This document shows, piece after piece, positions 50,113-60,264 of a stretch of 64,000 nt of DNA (positions are counted from its first letter, which is position 1; each line of letters begins with the position of its first letter). The translations under genes were made by a program, and so were the position numbers. Source of the DNA: Tsuneonella sp. CC-YZS046. Its GTDB lineage: Bacteria > Pseudomonadota > Alphaproteobacteria > Sphingomonadales > Sphingomonadaceae. The DNA is taken from NCBI RefSeq assembly GCF_035581365.1, contig NZ_CP141590.1, positions 1,550,001 through 1,614,000 of the forward strand, written 5' to 3'. Below the pieces are notes generated by a model. It had not been told where the DNA came from, did not search any database, and saw only the letters and a list, made by a program, of their open reading frames with translations.

Positions 50113-50424
50113 TTAGGCCAGCTTAATTTCTACATTTACGCCAGCGGCCAGATCGAGCTTCATCAGCGCGTCGACGGTCTGGGCATTCGGCTGCACGATA
50201 TCGAGCAGGCGCTTGTAGGTGCGAACCTCGAACTGCTCCCGCGACTTCTTGTCGATGTGCGGGCCGCGGTTGACGGTGAACTTCTCGATACGCGTCGGCA
50301 GCGGAATGGGACCCCGAATGAGCGCACCCGTGCGGCGGGCGGTGTCCGCGATTTCACCAGTTGCCTGGTCAAGCACGCGATGGTCGAACGCCTTGAGGCG
50401 AATGCGGATATTCTGAGCTTCCAT
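50113..50424 (-). CDS. rpsJ: 30S ribosomal protein S10
   Basis: 103 aa; [20 protein letters not shown] start, [42 protein letters not shown] is the family core. A TTG two codons earlier would also be in frame; the ATG is standard. NusE partner in antitermination. Confidence 0.98.
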   Translation of the reverse strand: MEAQNIRIRLKAFDHRVLDQATGEIADTARRTGALIRGPIPLPTRIEKFTVNRGPHIDKKSREQFEVRTYKRLLDIVQPNAQTVDALMKLDLAAGVNVEIKLA

Positions 50425-50484
50425 GTCCAATACCGATGCGAAAGAGCCGAAGAAAGCCGAGGCTTCCCTATAAAAGCAAAGAAC

Positions 50485-50529
50485 CGCCCCGCCTCACCGA
50501 TCTTCGAAGGAAGTTTCGGGAAGGGGCGG
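50485..50529 (-). terminator. Candidate terminator between tuf and rpsJ
   Basis: Minus strand CCGCCCC (50529-50523 side) pairs with GGGGCGG (50491-50485 side) across a loop of about 31 bases, followed by TTCTTTGC then TTTTAT. The loop is long, so this is moderate evidence. Confidence 0.5.
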
Positions 50530-50587
50530 CCCTTCAAAAATACCGACTGGCCGAATCCGTCGGGACCCGGCCAGAGCGGCGCCTATA

Positions 50588-51778
<1,191 letters not shown>

Positions 51779-51867
51779 CTTATGTAACCTCTGTTCGCTT
51801 GGATTTGATTACTGCGGGAAAGCGGCACCCGCTGAATCAGGCGCCGCCCCTAGACCGAACCTGCCGG

Positions 51868-53940
<2,073 letters not shown>

Positions 53941-54018
53941 GATAGTTTCCTTCGGGTCATGAGCGAGGCCGGTGCGCGGCCCCCGCCCATAGGTTTAAAT
54001 TCGTGACAGCCGTGTGAC

Positions 54019-54489
54019 TTACCACCGATAGTGGCTGAACGCGCGGTTGGCGTCGGCCATGCGATGGGTATCTTCCCGCTTCTTGACCGCGTTGCCGCGA
54101 TTGTTCGCCGCATCCATCAGCTCGCCCGAAAGGCGGGCGGACATGGTGGTTTCGGCGCGGCCGCGCGCGGCGTTGATCAGCCAGCGGATGGCGAGAGCCT
54201 GGGCGCGCTCGGGGCGAACCTCGACCGGCACCTGATAGGTGGCGCCGCCGACGCGGCGGCTGCGGACCTCGATCTGCGGCTTCACATTGTTCAGCGCATC
54301 GTGGAACAGCTGGATCGGATCGGACTTCGCCCGCGATTCCATGGTTTCCAGCGCGCCGTAGACGATGCGTTCGGCAACGGACTTCTTCCCGTCCAGCATG
54401 AGGTTGTTCATGAACTTGGACAGAACCTGATCTCCGAACTTCGGATCGGGCAGGATTTCCCGCTTTTCGGGACGACGACGACGTGACAT
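54019..54489 (-). CDS. rpsG: 30S ribosomal protein S7
   Basis: 156 aa, start [54 protein letters not shown] is the 16S rRNA-binding region. It follows rpsL after 154 bp that contain a very large hairpin. Confidence 0.98.
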   Translation of the reverse strand: MSRRRRPEKREILPDPKFGDQVLSKFMNNLMLDGKKSVAERIVYGALETMESRAKSDPIQLFHDALNNVKPQIEVRSRRVGGATYQVPVEVRPERAQALAIRWLINAARGRAETTMSARLSGELMDAANNRGNAVKKREDTHRMADANRAFSHYRW

Positions 54490-54529
54490 TTCCTCGAACT
54501 CCTCTGGAGTTTGGGGCGGTTCCCGCCCT

Positions 54530-54589
54530 CTCCCCCTCCCAGCCACCCGATAGCGCGATCGGGGATCATCGGGTGGCTGGGAGGGGGAG
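54530..54589 (-). repeat. Perfect 22-bp inverted repeat between rpsL and rpsG
   Basis: CTCCCCCTCCCAGCCACCCG plus AT (54530-54551) and its exact complement at 54568-54589, with a 16-base loop. Pairing continues after one mismatch for four more base pairs. In the transcript this would form a stable long stem within the str operon. It does not end in a T run, so it is not a simple terminator. Confidence 0.95.
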
Positions 54590-54643
54590 CGGGCCGGTGC
54601 CGCAAGCCTTCGACGGATGTCGAAGGCGCACCCAACTAAAACC

Positions 54644-55015
54644 TTACTTCGGCCGCTTGGCGCCGTATTTCGAACGGCTCTGCTTGCGATCCTTGACGCC
54701 CTGCGTATCGAGCACGCCGCGCAGCACGTGATAGCGCACGCCCGGAAGGTCGCGCACACGGCCGCCGCGGATCAGCACAACGGAGTGCTCCTGCAGGTTG
54801 TGGCCCTCGCCCGGGATGTAGGAGATGACCTCGCGCTGGTTGGTCAGGCGAACCTTCGCCACCTTGCGCAGAGCGGAGTTCGGCTTCTTCGGCGTCGTGG
54901 TGTAGACGCGAGTGCAAACGCCGCGCTTCTGCGGGTTCTGGTCCATCGCAGGAACCTTGCTCTTGGCCTTCTGCGGTTCGCGGCCCTTGCGGACCAGCTG
55001 GTTGATCGTTGGCAT
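54644..55015 (-). CDS. rpsL: 30S ribosomal protein S12
   Basis: 123 aa, first gene of the str operon. [25 protein letters not shown] start; [60 protein letters not shown] contains wild-type Lys in the streptomycin-sensitive KPNSA loop and the second Lys/Arg loop. A promoter candidate lies about 280 bp upstream. Confidence 0.98.
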   Translation of the reverse strand: MPTINQLVRKGREPQKAKSKVPAMDQNPQKRGVCTRVYTTTPKKPNSALRKVAKVRLTNQREVISYIPGEGHNLQEHSVVLIRGGRVRDLPGVRYHVLRGVLDTQGVKDRKQSRSKYGAKRPK

Positions 55016-55083
55016 GAGTTACTCTTCACCATGGTTGATGGCGGCACCTACAGGGTGAAGAGTGAAAGACCGTGCGCCCATCC

Positions 55084-55108
55084 GTCATTCCCGCCACGGC
55101 GGGAATCG
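55084..55108. repeat. Short palindromic element (half copy)
   Basis: CATTCCCGCC pairs with GGCGGGAATC across ACG-like loop bases; resembles one arm of the two 70-bp repeats at 56900 and 57562. Confidence 0.6.
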
Positions 55109-55295
55109 CGGCCGCCGGCAGCGGCCCGGACAGGCGAGTCTGAAACGCTCCACCCGGCCGGAACGCCGGGTTACTTTGACGGCTGCCCAATGGAAAAAGG
55201 GCCTGGCGAAACGCCCGAGGCCCCATGGACAAGACCGGCAATGTTCAGCTCGTATTCCGTCGGCGCCAAGCGGACTCGGCACCGGCTCGGCCGGC

Positions 55296-55324
55296 CCTTT
55301 AGGACAATGTCGGATTCGGGTCAA
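55296..55324 (-). promoter_or_regulatory. Sigma-70-like promoter candidate for rpsL
   Basis: Minus strand TTGACC (55324-55319), 17-bp spacer, TAAAGG (55301-55296). About 280 bp before the rpsL start codon, so the 5' leader would be long. Confidence 0.5.
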
Positions 55325-55464
55325 GAATGTCCGGAAGCATTCGCCCATTCCGCCGCGCGGCCGCGCGGCACGGCAAACGCCGCCTTGCCATCCGCCGCGC
55401 CCGCCTTACTAACGGACGCCATCATAGAGAGGGAAATTCCCGAAAGCAGAGGCATGGCAGGCGT

Positions 55465-56322
55465 ATGAGCGAGATTCTGCAGTTGAACGACGGCTGGGCC
55501 ATGCCGCAGCTGGGCCTTGGCCTGATGCGCTTCGGCGAGGAAGGCCAGACCGCCGCGGTGATCGGCCGGGCCGTCGATGCCGGCTATCGCCTGCTCGACA
55601 CCGCCGCCGTCTACGGCACCGAGCAGCAGACCGGCGATGGCCTGCGGCAGCTTGCCGTGCCCCGCGAGGAGCTGTTCATCACCACCAAGCTGTGGAACGG
55701 CGACCATAGCAGCGGCGGCACCATCCCCGCCTTCAACGACAGCCTCGCCCGGCTCGGGCTGGAATATCTCGATCTCTACCTGATCCACTGGCCGCTGCCG
55801 ATGTTCGACCGCTATGTCGAAGCCTGGCGCGCGCTGATCGAACTGCAACAGGAAGGCCGCGTCCGCTCGATCGGCGTGTCCAATTTCACCGAGGAGCATC
55901 TGGAGCGGATCATCGGCGAAACCGGCGTCGCGCCCGCGGTCAACCAGGTGGAGATGCACCCCTATTTCCAGCAGCGGAGCCTGCGCGCCTTCCATGAGCG
56001 GCACGGCATCGTGACCCAGGCCTGGTCGCCCATCGGCGGCGGCTGGGACGGCGCATCCGACATGCGCGCCGATCCCGTGATCGCCAGCATCGCGGAAAAG
56101 CACGGGCGCACGCCGACCCAGGTGATCCTGCGCTGGCACATCGCCTGCGGCGTGTCGGCGATCCCCAAGGCGACCAGCACCCCTCACCTGGTCGAAAACA
56201 TGGAATCCTTCGGCTTCGAGCTGGATGCGGAGGACATGGCCGCGCTCACCGCGCTGGACCGGGACGACGGCCGCCTGGGCTTCGACCCGCTGACGATGGA
56301 CATCGTGAATCTGGATGCATAG
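55465..56322 (+). CDS. Aldo/keto reductase
   Basis: NADPH-dependent reductase, TIM barrel, 285 aa. The start MSEILQLNDGWAMPQLGLG is used; an upstream frame from 55327 is not conserved. Active-site elements are the Asp/Tyr segment LLDTAAVYGTEQQTGDGL, Lys in FITTKLWNGDH, and His in LYLIHWPLP; the cofactor pocket is GVSNFTEEHLE, AVNQVEMHPYF and SAIPKATSTPHLVEN. Members of this subgroup reduce 2,5-diketo-gluconate or aldehydes; the substrate here is unknown. The gene is divergent from rpsL. Confidence 0.93.
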   Translation: MSEILQLNDGWAMPQLGLGLMRFGEEGQTAAVIGRAVDAGYRLLDTAAVYGTEQQTGDGLRQLAVPREELFITTKLWNGDHSSGGTIPAFNDSLARLGLEYLDLYLIHWPLPMFDRYVEAWRALIELQQEGRVRSIGVSNFTEEHLERIIGETGVAPAVNQVEMHPYFQQRSLRAFHERHGIVTQAWSPIGGGWDGASDMRADPVIASIAEKHGRTPTQVILRWHIACGVSAIPKATSTPHLVENMESFGFELDAEDMAALTALDRDDGRLGFDPLTMDIVNLDA

Positions 56323-56405
56323 CGGATAGGGCCGGGCGGCACATCCTCGGGCTTGCCGGTCATTCGCCTGCGAATGCTTTCCGGCCGATTGCGAATATTC
56401 GCGGC

Positions 56406-56723
56406 TTACGAACTGGTCAGCTTCATCAAGGCAAGGCCGCTTACGATAAGGAGCGCCGCCAGCAGACGCAGCGGGGTGGCCGCTTCGCCAAGCACCAGAA
56501 TCCCGACGGCGAATGCGCCGAGCGCTCCGATCCCCGTCCACACGGTGTAGGCCGTGCCCAGGGGCAGGCTGCGCATCGACCACGAGAGCAGCCCGAAGCT
56601 CACCAGCATGGCGGCTATGGTGACGACGCTGGGCCAGAAGCGCGAAAAGCCATGCGACTGCTTCATGGCGGCGGCCCAGACGATTTCAAACAGACCGGCG
56701 ATAAACAGAACGACCCATGCCAT
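56406..56723 (-). CDS. SMR-family efflux protein, SugE/Gdx-like
   Basis: 105-residue protein with four TM helices, starting [20 protein letters not shown]; the essential Glu in helix 1 (FEIVWA) and the K/H loop [13 protein letters not shown] match SugE/Gdx more than EmrE, suggesting guanidinium or quaternary ammonium export. The ORF could start earlier (MLEAV) but the ATG at 56723 fits the family. GGAGG lies 6 bp upstream. Specificity is family inference. Confidence 0.92.
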   Translation of the reverse strand: MAWVVLFIAGLFEIVWAAAMKQSHGFSRFWPSVVTIAAMLVSFGLLSWSMRSLPLGTAYTVWTGIGALGAFAVGILVLGEAATPLRLLAALLIVSGLALMKLTSS

Positions 56724-56815
56724 GACAGCCTCCAGCAAATTGTGCTGCCGGGCCGTCCCGGTCTTGATACCCCAAGCGGGGCGGGAACGTGGTCGCCGCG
56801 AGGGAAGCCTAGATC
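56724..56815 (-). promoter_or_regulatory. Leader of the SMR gene, two small hairpins
   Basis: On the minus strand CCGGGACGGCCCGG is a perfect 5-bp stem with an ACGG loop, and CAGCACAATTTGCTG is a second hairpin, just before the GGAGG. ACGR loops occur in guanidine-II riboswitches, but that class needs two such loops. Only suggestive. Confidence 0.3.
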
Positions 56816-56899
56816 AAGCGGCCCGATATTTCAACGTCCGTCATATCGAGCCAGCCCATCCCCGCTCGTCCCTATTCGTCCTAAGCCTTTTGGCCCTTC

Positions 56900-56969
56900 T
56901 TCGTCATCCCCGTGCAAACGGGGAGCCAGCACAACATTGCCTGGATTCCCGCTTTCGCGGAAATGACGA
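56900..56969. repeat. Palindromic repeat, copy A
   Basis: Begins TTCGTCATCCCCGTGCAAAC and ends GATTCCCGC...GGAAATGACGA; the ends TCGTCAT and ATGACGA are inverted repeats, and internal stems (CCCCGTGCAAACGGGG and CCCGCTTTCGCGG) are present. Length about 70 bp, typical of miniature palindromic elements. Confidence 0.9.
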
Positions 56970-57017
56970 GGGAGTGAGAGAGGGAGGCGGAGTAAGCGTT
57001 CCACCTTTCCTACACGG

Positions 57018-57494
57018 TTGAAATCTGGCTTATCCTGCCGGATGAAACGCAGACGACATCGCACCGCCCGCTGGCCCGCCTACCGGCGGATTCCCTGCTT
57101 CACCCCGGTTCCCGTCCGCGCCCGACGTGACGGCTGGACGCCCGAGCGGCAGGCCCGCTTCCTCGGCTGGCTGGCCCAGACCGGCTGCGTCGCCAAGGCC
57201 GCGGCCAAGCTCGGCATGGCGCGCGAGACTGCCTATCGCCTGCGCCGCCGGGAAGGCGCGGGCAGCTTCGCCCATGCCTGGGATGCGGTGATGACCATCC
57301 GCGGCGGCGGGGAAGCGCCCCGGCGAAAGGTCACACTGGATGAGCGCTGGATGCTCGCCATGGAAGGCGGGTTCGTGGTGCGGATGCGGCGGGGCCGTTT
57401 CCTGGCAGCATGGCGCAAGCCCAGCACTTCCGCGCTGCTCAGCCTGCTGGCTTCCTATGACAGGGCATTGCGGCGGCACGACTTATGGGCATGA
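57018..57494 (+). CDS. HTH protein, paralogue of the 4.2-5.4 kb gene
   Basis: Up to 158 aa; the start at 57042 (MKRRRHRTARWPAYRR) may be more realistic. TPERQARFLGWLAQTGCVAKAAAK then LGMARETAYRLRRREGAGSF and AHAWDAVM align by eye with LACKAARISPQTAYKARRR and ALAWDAAL of the other gene. The helix-turn-helix resembles terminase small-subunit type domains. The C-terminus (LDERWMLAMEGGFVVRMRRGRFLAAWRK) is basic. It is bracketed by two palindromic repeats at 56900 and 57562 and is unlinked to neighbouring genes. Function unknown. Confidence 0.65.
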   Translation: MKSGLSCRMKRRRHRTARWPAYRRIPCFTPVPVRARRDGWTPERQARFLGWLAQTGCVAKAAAKLGMARETAYRLRRREGAGSFAHAWDAVMTIRGGGEAPRRKVTLDERWMLAMEGGFVVRMRRGRFLAAWRKPSTSALLSLLASYDRALRRHDLWA

Positions 57495-57561
57495 GGCCGA
57501 CCGAAATGCAAATGCACATTTCCGGCGTTCTGCGTCAACCGGCACATGCTGTTCCGCATTC

Positions 57562-57634
57562 TTCGTCATCCCCGTGCAAACGGGGAGCCAGTTGCCACGT
57601 CGCTCTGGATTCCCGCTTTCGCGGGAATGACGAA
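57562..57634. repeat. Palindromic repeat, copy B
   Basis: Same sequence type as copy A: TTCGTCATCCCCGTGCAAAC at the left, then GGATTCCCGCTTTCGCGGGA and ATGACGAA at the right. It shares long identical blocks with copy A around different middle bases. Located just after the HTH gene. Confidence 0.92.
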
Positions 57635-57719
57635 CAAGGGTGGCATGGAAAAACCTGCGCTTGGTGGGCGGCGGCGCGATCTGCTATCGCCCGCCCGATC
57701 CGCGCCGTGGGGAGAATGC

Positions 57720-58685
57720 ATGAGCGTCGTCACCGCCTATCTGTATCGCCAGGGCAAGCCGGTGGAGCCGGTTTCGCTGGATAATGCGCCCGTCTTCACC
57801 AGCCCTTCCGATTTCGTGTGGATCGGCCTGTTCGAACCGTCCGACGCGGAACTGCGGGCCGTCCAGCAGCACTATGGGCTGCATCCGCTGGCGGTGGAGG
57901 ATGCGCTGATGGCGCATCAATTGCCGAAGGTCGATGTCTATGGCGACCAGCTTTTCGTGGTGGCCCGCACCGCGCATCTCGAAGGCGACAAGATCCTCTA
58001 TGGCGAAACGGCGATCTTCGTGGGCCAGCACCATATCATCACCGTGCGTCACGGATCGGCGCGCGCGCATACCCAGCTTCGCGCGCAACTCGAGGCCGCC
58101 CCTTCCCTGCTGAATCACGGGGTGGATTACGTGCTGCACGCGATCCTGGACTTCATCGTCGACGGCTATCTCCCGATCGTCGAGACGATCGAGGAAAACG
58201 TGCTGGAGATGGAGCATCGCGCGCTGGACAATTTCCTGGACCGGGCGGAAATCATGCGGATCTTCGGCCTGCGCCGGGAATTGATGCGCTTCCGCCGCGT
58301 GCTGGAGCCGATGTCGGAGATGTGCACCAAGCTGATCCATCTCGAACTGCCTTGCCTCGACGCGGAGGTGCGGCCCTATTTCCAGGACGTGCTGGATCAT
58401 GTCCGCCGGGTGGCGATGCGGGTGGAGAGCCTGCGCGACGTGCTGACCTCCGTGTTCGAGGTCAGCCATCTGCTGGAATCGCAACGCCAGGGCGCGATTA
58501 CCCGCCAGCTCGCCGCCTGGGCCGCGATCCTCGCCGTGCCGACCGCCATCGCCGGCATCTATGGCATGAATTTCCGGCACATGCCCGAACTCGGCACGCG
58601 ATACGGCTATTTCGTCGTGCTGGGAGTGATCGCAATATCGTGCATGGGGCTATATATCCGCTTCAAGCGCGCGAAATGGCTCTAG
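57720..58685 (+). CDS. corA: CorA-type magnesium/cobalt transporter
   Basis: 321 aa, start MSVVTAYLYRQGKPVEPV after GGGGAGAATGC. The cytoplasmic funnel includes DFVWIGLFEPSDAELRAVQ, HPLAVEDALMAHQLPKVDVYGDQLFVV and the long helix region LIHLELPCLDAEVRPYFQDVLDH; the signature pore motif GMNF is in AIAGIYGMNFRHMPELG, followed by TM2 YGYFVVLGVIAISCMGLYI. This matches bacterial CorA in length and motif. The larger frame beginning at 57546 is an upstream non-coding extension. Confidence 0.93.
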   Translation: MSVVTAYLYRQGKPVEPVSLDNAPVFTSPSDFVWIGLFEPSDAELRAVQQHYGLHPLAVEDALMAHQLPKVDVYGDQLFVVARTAHLEGDKILYGETAIFVGQHHIITVRHGSARAHTQLRAQLEAAPSLLNHGVDYVLHAILDFIVDGYLPIVETIEENVLEMEHRALDNFLDRAEIMRIFGLRRELMRFRRVLEPMSEMCTKLIHLELPCLDAEVRPYFQDVLDHVRRVAMRVESLRDVLTSVFEVSHLLESQRQGAITRQLAAWAAILAVPTAIAGIYGMNFRHMPELGTRYGYFVVLGVIAISCMGLYIRFKRAKWL

Positions 58686-58747
58686 ACTCGTTTCGGGTCG
58701 GCCGGAACCGTCGCGCCGGACAGCATCGCAAGAAAGGGACAGGACAG

Positions 58748-59266
58748 ATGAGCAACGATATGGACAAATATACCGGCGCGGCCAACGTCGGGGTGGACGA
58801 ACTCAAGGCCCTGCCCGAGCAGGTGGTGGCGGAGTTGGAAGCGCATAAGCAGCTTTACCTGACCGATCCCGAAAAGGCGCATTACTGGGACCCGGGGGTG
58901 ATCGGCGTGCCCGGCGGTCCGGTCGCATGCCTGCTGCTCGAATATACCGGCCGCAAATCCGGCAAGAAGCTGAGCATGGCGATCCAGTATTACCGCCGGA
59001 ACGGCAAGGTCGCCATCGTCGCCTCCAAGGGCGGGATCGAGGAAAACCCGCAATGGTATCTCAATCTCCAGGCCGACCCGAACTGTTATGTCCGTATCGG
59101 GGCGAAGTCGTCTCCGGCGGTGGCTCGCACCGCGACGGGGGCCGAACGCGCCGAATGGTGGGCACAGATCCGCGAGGAACAGCCGATGCAGAAGACCTAC
59201 GAATCCCGCACCAGCCGCGAGATTCCGGTGGTCATCCTGGAATTCCCCGAAGGCACCGACATCTGA
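58748..59266 (+). CDS. DUF385 / deazaflavin-dependent nitroreductase-like protein
   Basis: 172 aa; the small barrel core is LLLEYTGRKSGKKLSMAIQYYRRNGKVAIVASKGGIEENPQWYLNLQADPNCYVRIGAK. The TGRKSG and KGG-PxWYxNL pattern is the split-barrel F420/quinone reductase-like family. In actinobacteria members use F420; a sphingomonad could use FMN or another cofactor, so the cofactor is unknown. Starts 62 bp after corA with an AGGACAG site. The C-terminus, EGTDI, follows VVILEFP. Confidence 0.83.
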   Translation: MSNDMDKYTGAANVGVDELKALPEQVVAELEAHKQLYLTDPEKAHYWDPGVIGVPGGPVACLLLEYTGRKSGKKLSMAIQYYRRNGKVAIVASKGGIEENPQWYLNLQADPNCYVRIGAKSSPAVARTATGAERAEWWAQIREEQPMQKTYESRTSREIPVVILEFPEGTDI

Positions 59267-59310
59267 GCCGCCATCCGGCTTGATGGGCCGGCTGGATGGG
59301 AAAGAAAAAT

Positions 59311-59350
59311 GGGCGCCTCCGTCGGGGTCTGGGGAGTGACGGAGGCGCCC
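59311..59350 (-). terminator. Rho-independent terminator after the PilZ gene
   Basis: Perfect 13-bp stem GGGCGCCTCCGTC / GACGGAGGCGCCC with a 14-base loop, followed on the minus strand by ATTTTTCTTTCC. Confidence 0.9.
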
Positions 59351-59368
59351 GTCCGGCAGAACCGGACG

Positions 59369-59992
59369 TCAGGAAGCCAGTTTGCCCGTCTGCGGGCTCT
59401 CCGGCTTCGTCTGGTCAGAAAGAAGGGTTATCAGCATTTCCATCCGGATCGGCGTGCCGAACCGCAGCCCTGCCGCCCCATCCGCGCACCAGCGCACTGT
59501 GGTGTTGGGCAGGACCAGCGGCCCAACCTCCACTGTAACCTGTGTCCCGGCGGCGATGTCGAACTCTCCTTCGCAGCGCATGCCGGTCTGCGAGATATTC
59601 GCCACCCGCCCCCGGTGGATAATGTCCCCTTCCCACACCCGGCAGGAAAGATCGGCGGGAATGCGCACGGCGCGCGGCGGATGGCTGGTTTCCCACCCAT
59701 CCACGGGAACGCGGTTCTTCACCCCGACCCGGTCGCCTTCGCGCCAAACCACGTCCGCCTCGATCGGCTCGATACCTTCCCAGCAATAGGAAAGCGTTTC
59801 GCCCATGGAGAGATTCAGCTTCGTCTCGATCTGGGCCCCGCCCGGAGAAATATTGCGTACGATCCCGATATGGACCCTGCCCCCGCTTTCCACCCGGCAC
59901 GCACGAAAGGTCGTGACATGACGCGCTTGCTGGCGGCGGTCTTCCTCTCCTGGCCGGGGGGTGGTGCCCCCGCTTTCCTCAGGACCGGACAT
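59369..59992 (-). CDS. Double PilZ-domain protein
   Basis: 207 aa cytoplasmic protein with two PilZ-like units. The first has RRQQARHVTTFRACRVES and NISPGGAQIETK; the second has RAVRIPADLSCRVWEGDII and NISQTGMRCEGEFDI then VRWCADGAAGLRFG. The N/DxSxxG motif is present twice; the RxxxR motif is weaker in the second unit. PilZ domains bind cyclic di-GMP, so this is a possible effector of the GGDEF-EAL protein at 21-23 kb (inference). Start codon ATG at 59992; a strong terminator follows the gene. Confidence 0.87.
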   Translation of the reverse strand: MSGPEESGGTTPRPGEEDRRQQARHVTTFRACRVESGGRVHIGIVRNISPGGAQIETKLNLSMGETLSYCWEGIEPIEADVVWREGDRVGVKNRVPVDGWETSHPPRAVRIPADLSCRVWEGDIIHRGRVANISQTGMRCEGEFDIAAGTQVTVEVGPLVLPNTTVRWCADGAAGLRFGTPIRMEMLITLLSDQTKPESPQTGKLAS

Positions 59993-60153
59993 TATCGTTC
60001 TCCTGGACCCAATATTCCTGGGGTGGTATCTTTAATCTGGATGTTTTGCCGCCAACCTGCCTCCCGCAGGCTATTCCGGCTAATGCACGTAATGATTTGC
60101 TGAAACGTAAGTTCCCTGATTTTTAACCTGCCCGGCAGTGACAAACCGGGAAT

Positions 60154-60163
60154 GTAACGTTAC
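60154..60163. promoter_or_regulatory. Perfect palindrome GTAACGTTAC
   Basis: 10-bp perfect palindrome in the 270-bp gap between the PilZ gene and the one-component regulator gene, with CCGTTACAG near 60245 resembling a half site. Candidate operator only. Confidence 0.35.
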
Positions 60164-60264
60164 GTAAAGGAAATCGCAGTATTTCGCGCACTTAACGATA
60201 CGGGTCAAAAAGCAGGCGGGACATTTCCTTAAGGGAATTTAACACCGTTACAGCAGGATAATAA

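Larger units (their letters stand above)
55016..55464. other. Divergent intergenic region between rpsL and the aldo/keto reductase
   Basis: 449 bp. It holds a promoter candidate for the str operon and a short palindromic element at 55084-55108 (CATTCCCGCC / GGCGGGAAT) related to those at 56.9 and 57.6 kb. No gene is visible in either strand that I would support. Confidence 0.5.

Noticed and set aside
56900-57634. CRISPR array
   Set aside because: Only two long palindromic copies separated by a gene; no short regularly spaced repeats.
57818-59266. 482-residue frame across corA and the DUF385 gene
   Set aside because: The first part is an off-frame reading of corA; the real gene starts at 58748.
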